A DNA stretch of 64,000 nucleotides from NCBI GenBank assembly GCA_013397455.1, contig VYZB01000170.1:119212-183211 (forward strand), given 5' to 3'. Under the pieces are notes generated by a model. It ran no database searches, was not told the DNA's origin, and saw only the letters and a program-made list of their open reading frames with translations. Source of the stretch: Crotophaga sulcirostris (taxonomy: Eukaryota; Chordata; Aves; Cuculiformes; Crotophagidae). Shown piece by piece: positions 34,601-45,507 of the stretch. Numbering within the stretch: the first letter of the stretch is position 1; each line of letters starts with the position of its first letter. The position numbers were made by a program, and so were the translations under genes.

Positions 34601-36430
34601 AGAGGAGGGGTATAGATTCAATTTGAGGGTTGAAGCCCAAGCCCATTCCAGCGTTTCTTGTAGCTTGAGCCCTCTTTGAAGAGAGGCTGACCTTGGCTTC
34701 TGCTCTGTGACTCTCTGGACAGTGCTGTCTGACCATTGATCTGTCACTTAACATGCGGGCCAGCGTGCCTCCGGCAGGGTTTGGGGAATCTCTTGGGTTT
34801 TATTGACACAAACAAGCTAGAAGTCAGGGATGTAGGAGTTTGAGTAGGGAGTCCTGGTTTCATACAGGCTCTTTTGAGACTACTGATAGGTATCCTGACA
34901 GAAGTAGGGTTTCAGACACGCTTTCCAGTATTTTCTGTTATCTGCCTTGGTGTGTGTCACAGCGAGGGCAGAGTATGTGAAAACAGGGCAAGAACTCCCA
35001 GTGCTCGGTGTGTGGCAGCTGTGAGATCCTCAGCTGGTGCAGTGGATCCCCCTCCTGCAGTGAATGTCTCATGGCTCTCTCAGGAGGCCTCTCCTCTGCC
35101 TGTATCTGGGCCAGTCACGCAAGAGGAACAAGAAACCAAGCCTACCAGTTCCTGCACTAATGCCATCCATCATCTTGAGACCTTCTTTCTTTTCCTCTTA
35201 AGTGTTCTGTTACTTCCAGTAATAATAAATCATCTTCAAAATACAAGGTGTCAGACTAGAGAAAATGGTGAGGCATAACTGCTGTCCTCTTTCCTGAAGC
35301 ATTGATTTAAGCACAGACTGAATTGGAACAGTAACTCTGCCTTGAACAGTATGTCATGAACAAACTATAAAATAAATGGTTTCTAAATGATATCTGTGTT
35401 GCATTTACAGTTTATGCGGATGGTAGCATATGTTTAGATATTCTTCAAAATCGCTGGAGTCCCACGTATGATGTTTCATCTATTTTAACTTCAATTCAGG
35501 TAACTTTGCAGCTATTTCAGCAAATAACTCTGTTGTTGTTAGTCTCTGTTCCAGAGCACACAGCTCGGTGATGGGGCTAACTTGGTACCTGGATCAAGGG
35601 GGACTTCAGATCCTTGTGAGCTAAGCAGTAGCTTTTTAGATCAAATGAAGGCTAAGGTGCTGACCTATTTTATTACTCATTTTGAGCTACAAAACCTGCC
35701 ATTATATGTTTTTACACGGAAACAGTTACTGATTTGGATTATTTGTTAACTGGTTTTAGTCAAGATAGGACATCAGCTGTAGAAATTTGCCTAGAATTTG
35801 AAACACTAACCTCTGTTGTGAAGCCTTGCCCTATGAAGTTCTCAAGGAGACAATACTGCTGAAGCCTGCTTTACTTTGGAATAAGTAAAAATGGCCTGGC
35901 ACAGCAAAAATGCACATTTTCTTTTCTCCTGTGTGATTGTTTTTCTACAATGAAGTTTAGTAGGAGGCCTCTTAAGCCCCTCTTTACTCCTGAATGACAA
36001 TAGTAGTGTAATTACCAAATAATCAATTAGCATCATGCTGCTAACTGGCACAAATGACCGTGTATCTGTGAGGGTTGTGAACCCAGAACTGTACACAGTG
36101 CTAATGCTTATGCAGTGTATAATTTGAGGTTCAGTAGTGTAATTATGGGTGCCTAACCATGAGTTTAACTGGGTTTTTTTTCAACTGGGCTCTTTTGAGT
36201 CGCATCTGCCTCCTGAAAAGTGATTCGAAACCTGTAAGTTGATTTTTCCTTAATTTAAAATGTGTTGGTTTATCTGACATTTTGTTTTCCCTTTTTTACA
36301 GTCTCTGCTTGATGAACCTAATCCAAACAGTCCAGCAAACAGTCAGGCAGCACAACTCTACCAGGAGAACAAGCGTGAATATGAGAAGAGAGTTTCAGCT
36401 ATTGTCGAACAAAGTTGGAATGATTCGTAA
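31535..36430 (+). CDS. UBE2B: UBE2B (RAD6B) E2 ubiquitin-conjugating enzyme, exons 2-6; exon 1 missing
   Basis: E2 enzyme that takes ubiquitin from E1 as a thioester and, with RAD18, RNF20/40 or UBR-type E3 ligases, modifies PCNA, histone H2B and N-degron substrates. It is nuclear and cytosolic. Five exons (31535-31615, 32870-32895, 33896-33985, 35411-35499, 36302-36430) join in frame with GT-AG introns into 415 coding nt, leaving exactly 44 nt for exon 1 of a 152-aa protein. Visible landmarks are the HPN motif ('FHPN', exon 4), catalytic Cys88 in 'DGSICLDIL' (exon 5), and the C-terminal helix ending '[11 protein letters not shown]'. The NDS ending identifies UBE2B; the paralogue UBE2A ends differently. 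The known vertebrate sequence appears unchanged throughout. Exon 1 presumably lies in the 27965-28521 gap. Confidence 0.97.
32015..32490 (+). mobile_element. Solo ERV LTR in UBE2B intron 2
   Basis: Recognised from a common avian LTR family: 'tctggctgggatggagttaa' near the start, 'gacagctggccccaactgac' then 'caaagggatattccacacca' in the middle, and 'tattaaactgcctgtatctt' near the end. Same orientation as UBE2B. No interior or second LTR is present, so it is a solo LTR left by recombination. Boundaries are approximate. AATAAA occurs at about 32255 and ATTAAA at about 32423. Confidence 0.75.
32870..32895 (+). CDS. UBE2B: UBE2B exon 3 (26 nt micro-exon)
   Basis: Acceptor ccttccag, donor gtaag. 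Encodes the end of Gly42 and 'PEGTPFEDG' up to the first base of the next Gly codon. Short enough to be missed by gene finders; frame and splice sites fit both neighbours. Confidence 0.96.
33896..33985 (+). CDS. UBE2B: UBE2B exon 4
   Basis: 90 nt; acceptor tttggacag, donor gtgagt. Encodes '[17 protein letters not shown]' through '[10 protein letters not shown]', including the HPN motif that helps form the E2 active site. Confidence 0.97.
35411..35499 (+). CDS. UBE2B: UBE2B exon 5, active-site exon
   Basis: 89 nt; acceptor gcatttacag, donor gtaact. Encodes '[16 protein letters not shown]' to 'SILTSIQ', with the catalytic cysteine (Cys88) that carries the ubiquitin thioester. Confidence 0.97.
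36302..36430 (+). CDS. UBE2B: UBE2B exon 6, C terminus and stop
   Basis: 129 nt including TAA at 36428-36430; acceptor ccttttttacag. Encodes '[18 protein letters not shown]' through the C-terminal helix to '...EQSWNDS'. It is followed by an AT-rich UTR. Confidence 0.97.
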   Translation, partial: SLLDEPNPNSPANSQAAQLYQENKREYEKRVSAIVEQSWNDS

Positions 36431-37330
36431 CAGCTGCTTCGTTACCCTCCATCCTCATAATCATTATGTACAATTTAACACTCAGTAGAAAGGCTACCAG
36501 AAATTTCAAGTGCCACAGTTCTAAGAATTTGCATAAAAACTCATTTGCAAACAAAATTAAGCCCTCCACTTTAGGAAACTTAAAAGCTTGTGTATCTTGA
36601 TTAACGTCCTTTTTATTGCATGGTATGAACTAAGTTATTGCTACATAAATTTGTAATATATCCTGTTTGTATTTTTTTTCCAAGTGTATAATGTTGGTGT
36701 GGAGTTTTCATGACAGAATATACACATTTTGTAAATCTGTACTTTTTCAAATATTGAATGCCTTATTTTTGAATTCTTTAGATTTTTAAATTGGAGAGAA
36801 GCACTTAACAAAGTTTTTATATATAAATATTTCATGTAAAACTGTTAAATACATAACCTTAGTGCAAGACATTCTGCTCTCACTCTGTATCTCTTTCAAA
36901 GGGCTCATGTTTAGTCCATTTTTCCATCTGGCACATGGGAATTATACCATGCACTTTACAGACAGCAATGTTGATCCGTGATGGAACTGTCTTCACTGGA
37001 TGTCTCTGCTTCTGCACCAGAGCTTAACTTGATTCTGTGTCTCCTCAGTTCTATGAGGAAGAGAAGTACTGGTGGCTGCCAGCTTGCAGCTGCAGAAACA
37101 TGAAATTATTTTGCTGAGAGTCCTGCTTTAAACCAGCAGCAGAGTTGCAAACAGGACCTGGGTGACTGGGCTTGATGATGATGTATTCTGATAATGGGGT
37201 TTTTTTTTTAGGGAGATTGTATTTTATAAGTTGTAAAATATTGTCACTGAGAGCTGTCTGATATTCACATACGGATATTATAATATAGTTTTAAATATCT
37301 TCTCATAATTAAAGAAGTGTCCCATTAGTT
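36431..37330 (+). other. UBE2B: UBE2B 3' UTR (end inferred)
   Basis: AT-rich stretch directly after the stop codon with AU-rich patches (for example 'tttttatatataaatatttc' near 36812). The 3' end is placed after the ATTAAA at 37308; a longer form using AATAAA at 39274 is possible. Confidence 0.6.
37308..37313 (+). terminator. UBE2B: Candidate UBE2B poly(A) signal ATTAAA
   Basis: ATTAAA, the commonest variant signal, about 880 nt after the stop, followed by a GT-rich stretch ('gaagtgtcccattagtttcc' and 'cttgggtgtaggg') that could serve as a downstream element. No canonical AATAAA was found between the stop codon and this point. Confidence 0.5.
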
Positions 37331-39837
37331 TCCCTTGGGTGTAGGGAAAAAACTAATTGCCAGCAGAGGAAAACATACCTGCAGCTTTAATGGCATTATT
37401 CTTTGGAGCATGGCTGTGTGCCACATGGTCAGGTCTCATGTCTGTATTGCAGAGGTCCCATACATGCTTCCAGTGCCAGTTTTGGAGAAGTTTGGGGTTG
37501 TATTTGTAATTTCTTTCTGTGTGCTGCAAGCCAGGCTGGATGAGTACAGTCAAGAATTAGGACTGCTTTTTTTTTTTCTTTCTTCCCTCCCAGCAGCAAA
37601 ATTGTCATTCCTGTGTTCTATTTCCAGCTGGCATTGCATGTGAATGGAAACCCCCAAATCTCATACCAAAATACAGCTTGGCGTTGCCTGAAAAACGGCG
37701 GAAGTTTATTTCAGCTGGAGGACAAATTGTTATTTGCGATAGTCATTCCTCAATGTTAGTCCCTGTCAATGCAGCGGAGCAGGGACATGGATGTCCACCT
37801 CATACCTATTTGTGTAAGGTTGTTTTGGAACTTTCAGGAGCGTCACTGTTGAGTTAAGAAACTGATGGCAGTGCGAGTCGGGCTGTGCTGCACTGGGGCC
37901 GGTGCAGCAATGCTGTTCACCTTCAGCAAGAACAGTTGGGTTCCAGGGCTTAGGAACACCTGTGCTAATACTGAACAGCAGTCCTGGTAATTGTTTGCTT
38001 TCCTTCAGCTGGCAAATTTCTGTTTTAAAATTCTTCAATCCATGGCTAATTATTAACAGAAACCCCCAAGGATCCAACTGCCTTTGACTGGTGAAATTCC
38101 GGTAGCAAAAGCAGAGCAGCGTTACCTGGCAGAGAGCAGCTCCCGTGCAGAGGTTTTTGTGCATGAATACAGCCTGGGAAAGCTCCCTGCACCTGAGAAT
38201 CAGTCTAAACCGTTTTTTAACTCTACTGTTTCAGTGTTTATATTTGCTCCTTTGGTGTGTGTGCAGGATGAGCTTTGCTGGTTGGTAAGAGGTCACGGTC
38301 AATTTGCTGTTTGGTAAGAGGTTGCGTTCATTCCCTCCTTTCCCTCTTTTCCCTCTCTCCCTTTGCCTCCTGAGAACCTTCTGGTGCCAAAGCAGCAGGT
38401 GAGGAGCACTGACTGCACAGAAGCAGATGCTGCTGTTTTCCTGTCTCCTACAAAGAACAGGAATCCAGTGGATTTTAAGGACAACAACCAAGTATACAAA
38501 CACGCAAGAACACAGTGTGGTCACCATAAAGTTTGTAGTATAGTTCATTTCTTAAATAGAGCATGGGAATGCTTGATTTTTTAAGTAATTAACAAGAAAA
38601 TGTCATTCACAAAGCTTGCTAGGACAGTGGGAGTAATTAAGAAAGTACTGATAAGTACTCGGATTTTGGGTTTATAGCTTCTCCTGGGGCTTTCATTGAT
38701 ATTAAATAGTTCATAATCACTTCTTTTCCATGGGATTCCATATAAAAATCTAAAATCACTTTGGAGACATTTTTTAATCATCCCGGTGCTTTCATGCTCT
38801 CTGCCCCTGTCATTCACCTGGTTCTGCAGAGGGATGGATGGAGGTGTCCAGGTCTGCACAGTTCCCTGTAGAGGAAGCTGATGGCAAGGTTTTGAACCCT
38901 TCGTGGTGGTTCCCCCGTCTGAGTACGAGAGCAGCTTTGCCTCCAGGTTTGTCGTAGTGACGTTCGTCAGAGAGGCATCAAACGCTGCGCTGCTGGTACT
39001 GCTTCCTTCAGATCTTGGCTCCCCGAAGGTGTCTCATCCAAATACAGTCCCAGCCCAAAGCTACGGGACTCAGATCTTCACAAATGTGATTAACTTCACT
39101 GGTGCGAGTCATCCCGGTGGGATCCTTTGCCGTAGTATGGATAAATGTGTGTAATTGCAGAATCGAGGCCTTGGGCTGTGAGAAGTGCAGAAATCACAGC
39201 TTGAGGTGGTGTATCTGTAGCTTCTTTGTGGGAGGTTTTGTATTAACAGTCAATTAATTCAATGTGTCAAACAAATAAAGCTTTAAATATTTAGAGATTA
39301 GGAGGTCCCTAAGAAAAAAATTACAGGAAAAAAAGGAAAATTCTCTGATCACTACAGTGGCATTCAGTTATTAAAAACAAATAGGTGGGGTAACGCAAAC
39401 AGATAGTTAAATTTTTTGTGTTTGCAATGTCAAGATTCCATGAGAATAACTGTTGATGTACACCAAAATGCAGAGGAGAGGGGGAGCCCTGTCATCTGGC
39501 CAGGCTTCCCTACCTGGTGTCTTTATTTGAGCATTTTACTGTTTGTGGAAGCTGTCCCAGGTAAATACTATGCCTTATTTGTTTGGAGTTGTTTTTTGGA
39601 AAGGGAAGGATGTAATCAACAGACAATCTGCTGTCATGTGTGAGTTGGCACGGCGGCGTTCTCCATCTCTTCGTTCAGTGGGGCTCCACAGCGCAGGAGT
39701 GAATCAGATTCCAGTTGGACTGCAAGTGGGAAGCAAGGGACTGGAGACTCCAGTGGAACAGGCAGGCATTTGTCTGTGAGCAGCCCCAGCCCCAGCACTC
39801 TCTGCAATTTGTTATTTAAGTCACCAGCTGAAGCAGT
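37331..39837. other. Gene-free DNA downstream of UBE2B
   Basis: No recognisable exon. It includes a pyrimidine-rich block (about 38325-38370) and an AATAAAG at 39274-39280 that could be a distal UBE2B poly(A) signal. Confidence 0.5.
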
Positions 39838-39839
39838 TG

Positions 39840-40148
39840 TCACAGAATCATAGAATCATGGAATGGTTTGGGTTCGAAGAGACCTTAAAGCCCCCCCATT
39901 TCTAACCCCCCTGCTATGGACAGGGACACCTCCCACCAGACCCCATCCAACCTGGCCTTGAACACCTCCAGGGAAGGGGCAGCCACAGCTTCTCTGGGCA
40001 ACCTGGGCCAGGGCCTCCCCACCCTCACAGGAAAACATTTCTCCCTAATCTCTAATCTCAGTCTCCCCTCTTTCCGCCAAAAACCGTTCCCCCTTGTCCT
40101 GTCCCTGCACTCCCTGATAAAGAGCCCCACCCCAGCCTTCCTGTAGGC
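39840..40148 (-). mobile_element. CR1 LINE 3' fragment, about 300 bp
   Basis: Antisense CR1: 8-mer tail 'cagaatcatagaatcatgga', then 'atggacagggacacctccca', 'acctccagggaaggggcagc', 'caacctgggccagggcctcc', and upstream CR1 sequence to 'cctgataaagagccccac'. Confidence 0.93.
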
Positions 40149-43100
40149 AGGAAAGAGTTTTGAGTTGATTATTACAAAAACTTTGAACAATTAGGTAGCA
40201 GTACTCAAAATAAATGGGGTTTGGGGTTTGAGTTTGGGGTTTTTTCCTTGGCATTGTTGCTGCACCTGGAGTTGGTCTCATACCCAGCAACGTGAGCAGG
40301 GAACAAAAACTACCCAGAACTTTTTAGACTCCCTGATAATGACTGTAATTAGCATCACAAGCTATGGCAATTGCAATATTCCCTGAAGGTTTCTTGTCAT
40401 TCCCCCATGTTTCTGCACTGAAAATAAAGGTTTTTAAGACATGGTGTCTTTTGTACTTAGTGCTGTCCCACTCATGGTAATGTTCCAGCCGCGTGGACTG
40501 CGCGAATCCGTTCGTAATGCTTGGGGCAGAGTTGGGTTTCTGAGCAGGGCTGTGTGAAAGTGCTGTCCTGCCAGAAACTGAATGTGCCGCCCCGAAACAC
40601 TGCATGATGTTCTGCACCCAAAATGCAGCCTTTTTCTTTATGATGTGGTCCAACCACGTAGCGTGGGATTTCCTGAGCTGGTGAAACTGTCGATAAAAGA
40701 GATCGCATTTTTAAAATCCCATTATGTGAAGGTTTTAATCAGGAATTCAGTGATGTCATAAAATAAATTATTTTTGCCCTTAAACACATGCCAGGGTCGG
40801 GTCAAACTGCAGTAGAAAGGCAGTATTATGGTATGGTGGTGCTGACTGATTTACGAGAGGCCGCCAGCTCTGAAGGTGGGCAGGCTGCGCCTACCCAAGC
40901 CTCCACCTGTGGCACGGGGTAATCGGTCCTCGACCTGCACAGACTGAAAAGATCTTGTGTTCCTCTCCGTGTTTTCCAGTGTGGGTCATTAACTGCCGTG
41001 TCTGATTCATTTCGAGGCTGAAGAGTTTTGACAGCTGCCAATTTGGTACACATACCACGGGCCGAGCCGGGAGCGGCGGAGCTGGAGGGGATGCTGCAAC
41101 CCGGGCAGGGGCTCTGCCTGGCACCGCGGCGCCTCCGCACCCCTCAGCACCTGGGGAACCAAAATACAAACTCATCAGGGAACTAATTGGCCCAAGGAAG
41201 GTCATCCCAAGCACCTGAGACCCACACTAATTTTTATTGCAGATAAACCTTGGCTTACACATCAGTGAATGCTTGCACATTCTCTTCAAAGCTGAGTTGA
41301 ACTCTGAACTGCTTGGTCTCTGCAACAGATTATTAATAATTAATAATAATTCATTTTCATCACCAATTATTTATATTTCTGTTCGTCTTGAAGTTTATTT
41401 GGGTGTGAAGAAAAGGTTATGGGCTCAGGGTTTTGTCCAGTATTCTGCCACACAAGTACAATGTCCAGTAAATGTGAATATTGTTATTTTTATTACTTCA
41501 TGTTATTGCTATCATGATGGGAACAGAAGGATTTAGTTCTGAAATATGGTGCTTCACACCAACTGAGAGGCAAATTGTCTTCAATGACTGATCAAACCCG
41601 GGAAGGAGGCAGAAATGCCATCGCTTTTGAATTAATTATGAACCCCACAGCTCTTGCTATTATCTATTTACACATTATTGGCCTTGTGATGTACTGGTGA
41701 GAGATTTCCTTTCACTGTCTGGTCCAAATGTATAAGTCCAATTTCATTAAAAAGGCTGCTCCCTTCCCTTATTGAAAGGGTCATTGTGTTAGTTATTACA
41801 GTGTTTTCTTTGTGCTCGCTTTCCCCAAATTCCAGTAACTATTTTGTAGAAAAGTTTGGAAGTGAACTTTTGATGCCTGTGAAAGCTGCTTCATTGACTT
41901 TATTGACTCCAGAGCCTGAAGTTCTTTATCCACAGAGATCTTTTAAAGGACACTAAAAAGTTTCAGCCAAAGCTTATAGAATCTGGTACTTATGGTTAAG
42001 TATTATAGACCCAATGCTGTTCCCATGGAGACCTGAAGGAATTTTTTCCATTGAATTAAGCAGTAGCAAAGCATACCCTTTATAAAGTGGGAAAAGGAGT
42101 AGACTGGAGAACCCTGTTGCTCCCAGTTCTGTTTCTGGGCTTGCTATTCTGCATAAAGAAACAAAGAAAGAAATTATAGGTATTTGCATTGCACTTTGTC
42201 TGCCTCCAGCTTGCTGTGTGCCTCGATGAGATGGGGATGAGTGGTTGCAGCGTGATAACCCACGAGGCAAAGGCAGGGCTCTCCCTGGTTCGCTCGTTCC
42301 CGGTGTCTTTCCTGGGAAACCAGGATGTGAGGAGAGTGTTGTGGTCTCCCACATCTGCTTGGGAGAGGTCAGCTTGGTGCAGCTGGGTGCTGGTGGCAGG
42401 CAACGGTGGTGGCTCCCTGTCCTGGGTGTGTGCCAGCTGTTCTTGAGGGCACTCTTAACATAAATTTGTTAAAACACTGACTTGTTAGCAGTGACATTCC
42501 AGTGATGTACTCATACATTAAGAGATTCCAAGTACACTCCCATTTAGAAAGAGTTTTTCCCTTCTGGAAGTTTGGGATGTTGCTCAAGGGGTTGTTGGAA
42601 GCCCCCGGTGAGCCTGGCTCCAGCCACAGCCTCAGGTGGGGGCTTTGCAATGGGAATGTGGCCGAGTCCTGCAGCTCTGGTGTGTGAAGACCCTTAGTAA
42701 TTTACAGAAAAAGAAAACTGAGGCTTCAAACTGTACAGCAGGGTGCTGAGAACCGGGTTTTGTTGAAGTTGTGTCATGAAATCCTTGGCTACTGAAGTCA
42801 ACAGATTTGTGACTGATTTGCACAGAGTGAGGATTTTGTCTATAATGAAGTCCTTTCACTGTGACTCACTGAGATTCTGTCTTAGTGCCTTATGACACAT
42901 TCACTCCATCTTTCCCTCAAGCAAAGAGAAATTACGCTATCATGGTCTCCCTTTAAATATTTTCTAGTTGAGGGCCTACTGAAAAGACTCCAGAGGCAAA
43001 TTCTTGGCTTAGAAGTTGCTGTTTATGTCTAGACACATCTGAATGTCGTTACGCTTTGGATGTTCTGGATTGCTTGCCATTTTCTTTGTAAAGATGTATG

Positions 43101-45265
43101 AGTCCAGAGAGACAGTGTGTTATTTTAAATTAACTTGAGATAAGCTTTAACCAGCTCAGGGTTCCACTTGTAGCAACTGGCTCCCTTGATAAAAATACAC
43201 AATAAGCAACACCACAAGCATAATTCTTATTTATTGGTGTTTAAAGGAGAGCAGAAACAAATTCTCAATGCATGGCATTGGATCCTGTTGGTGTATAAGC
43301 ACTTGAATTATGACAGTGCGTCAGAGGTCTGGTCGTGGCCAGGAGCCCACATGCTACGGGCTCTGCACAAACAAAGCCAAGGAATTGTCTTTATTCCAAA
43401 AAGCTTTCAGCCCAAGTGCGAGGCAGGTGATGACAGGGAACACAGTCAGGCACAGAGGGACAGAGAATAACAAAATTATAATTACTGCCAAGCAAGCTAG
43501 GGGTTTCACTGTTGCTAATCAACTATCAAACATTGTAATAAATAGATACGCTTGGTAATTTATAAATTTCATACAAAAATATAATGACGAAGTAAGAGGC
43601 CAAACTGTCTTCAGTAGCTGCATTTCAGCTCCAAATCCAGGTTACACAGTATGACTTCCATAGACCAGGCGATCTCCATCTCTATTTTCCTGCAGTTCTG
43701 CATTTCTAGAAGGGTTCTTCAAAGTATTCTAGAGCACAGCAAGTTGAATTGCTGCTTGTCCTTCTTTTCCAGAAACTCTATTTGCTTACCAAGCAGGTAA
43801 GAGTTCTGGAGGGCCAGCAGGAGAAGCAGCCTTGCTCCCATGCTCTGGCTCTGCTGCAGCTTGCACATCTTCTTAAAGAAGGATGGACCCACAGCTCTTG
43901 TTATCGTGCCTGCCTTGCTGCTCTGTAGGTATTAATGTCACAGCATTCCTGTAGGGGTTAAATTAACAAACACAGACTCTCCTAGTATTTTTTTTTTATG
44001 AGAAACAGATCTTCTGGGTCAATCACAAGACTTCTTGTTCCTGAATGCCGCACAGGCAGGGCAGGGCTCATGGGAATATCAGTCATGTGGGTCCAAACCT
44101 TCAAATCAGCCCTGGATCTTCAGGGTGGGACCACACAGAACGTGGAGTGTGGGGTCTGTGCCAGTCAGTTATGGCACTGAGTCTGGTTGTGAACACTCAG
44201 CTTGAGTGGAATGTTTGGGCAGCATCTTCAGGGGCATTGCATCCCTAAACCTGGCAAAACAGATGCCAGGTGTGTGCAGGAGAAGAGCAAAACTCTTCAG
44301 TTTTATCTCACCTTAAAGAATACAAAACGTCATTACATCTCTGTCTATCAGTTTATCCAACTTAATTGTCTTATTGCCAATGGCATGCTGGTTTACATCC
44401 ATTTTTTAAGGATGAAGGAAATATTTCAGACCAATGATCAAAAGAATATTTTACTCTTTTCACATTCAGAGTATGGAGTTTATCAAACATTTATTCAGGA
44501 AATGAAATTTTAGGGCCTGGCAGGTATCTCCAGCATCACCGAGTAAGCAGGTTATCTCAAGATTTCTAGTGCAAATAATCCAGTTCTTTGCTGAATACAA
44601 GTAATACCATTATAGGAGTTTGGAAGTGAGATTAGGTTGGTGCTGAAGTTCCAGCTATTTCTTCAATTATAATAAAGTCTGAAATTAACAGTTTATTAAA
44701 ATGAGAAATATCTTTCTTTGTCAATGTGTTTCTTAAGCAAAGAATAACAGAGCATTTTGTTTTACAGGGCTAATACTAATTTTGTTGAGCAGGGGGCTGG
44801 ATGTAATGGAAAGAGATTGATGTCCAGTAGCTTAGATTGAAGGGAATTCTGCAAGAGGATCAGTGAAACATTGCACTACGTGGCCATAGCTTTGTGTTTG
44901 TCAATGGTTTTGTGTATGACATTTATCTGGGATTTTGACACTTTATTTTCTCTCAACGTTGTCGTCAAAACGATGCAATGCCCTCTCTGTTAACTTAAGT
45001 GGTTCGGAGCTCCGAGACCTTAAATTGTCTTTACATTGCTTCAAATGCCAGGTTCCTATCACTGCTGGTGATGGAGACCTAAGCAGCTTAGGTGACGTTC
45101 ACCTAAGTGGCTTCAACAGCTTCCCGACGCCGCACAACGCACGGGGAATCTCCCTGCGGAGGGGGTCTGGTAGGGGAAATCTGAGTCACGGTGACAGCTT
45201 CAGCAAACAGGCGGCGCGGTACGGGAGTGTGTGGTGAGCTCAGAGGAGGTGAGCTGATGATTTGC
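40149..45265. other. Gene-free intergenic DNA
   Basis: No recognisable coding exon. 41040-41130 is a short CpG-rich patch ('ccgagccgggagcggcggag') without visible exon structure. The - strand was checked for CDKN2AIPNL motifs (next to UBE2B in mammals) without success. Confidence 0.5.
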
Positions 45266-45274
45266 TATTTATAG
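45266..45274 (+). promoter_or_regulatory. TATA-like box upstream of a possible first exon
   Basis: TATTTATAG about 200 bp upstream of the signal-peptide-like ATG at 45471. A TGAGTCAC (AP-1/MARE-like) site lies near 45182 and a CpG patch lies at about 45205-45225. Together they resemble a tissue-specific promoter, but no transcript evidence is available. Confidence 0.35.
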
Positions 45275-45470
45275 ACACAGGAGGAGGCTCGGAGGCAGAA
45301 ACTCCAGGCAGGGCCACTCTTCGGTTCACTGTGAAAATGATTCCTCCTCAGAGCTGCGAGCGAAACACAATTTGTAGCTGGCGTAGTCTGAGTGCTCTGA
45401 TTGTATGAACACGTGGACGTGCCACAGAAGCAGCTTTTGATGAGAGCCTGGAATACAGCACATTTCAGCA

Positions 45471-45507
45471 ATGCAGACACGGCTGAATTTTATCCTTCTG
45501 CTCCTTG
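45471..45507 (+). CDS. Possible first coding exon with signal peptide
   Basis: ATG with G at -3 opens 'MQTRLNFILLLL', a short charged start plus hydrophobic core typical of a secretory signal peptide, and runs straight into GGTGAGTG, a strong splice donor (intron phase 1). A TATA-like box lies about 200 bp upstream. This is the usual architecture of exon 1 of a small secreted protein. I could not find a following exon in the window or identify the gene, and 37 nt can arise by chance. Confidence 0.3.
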
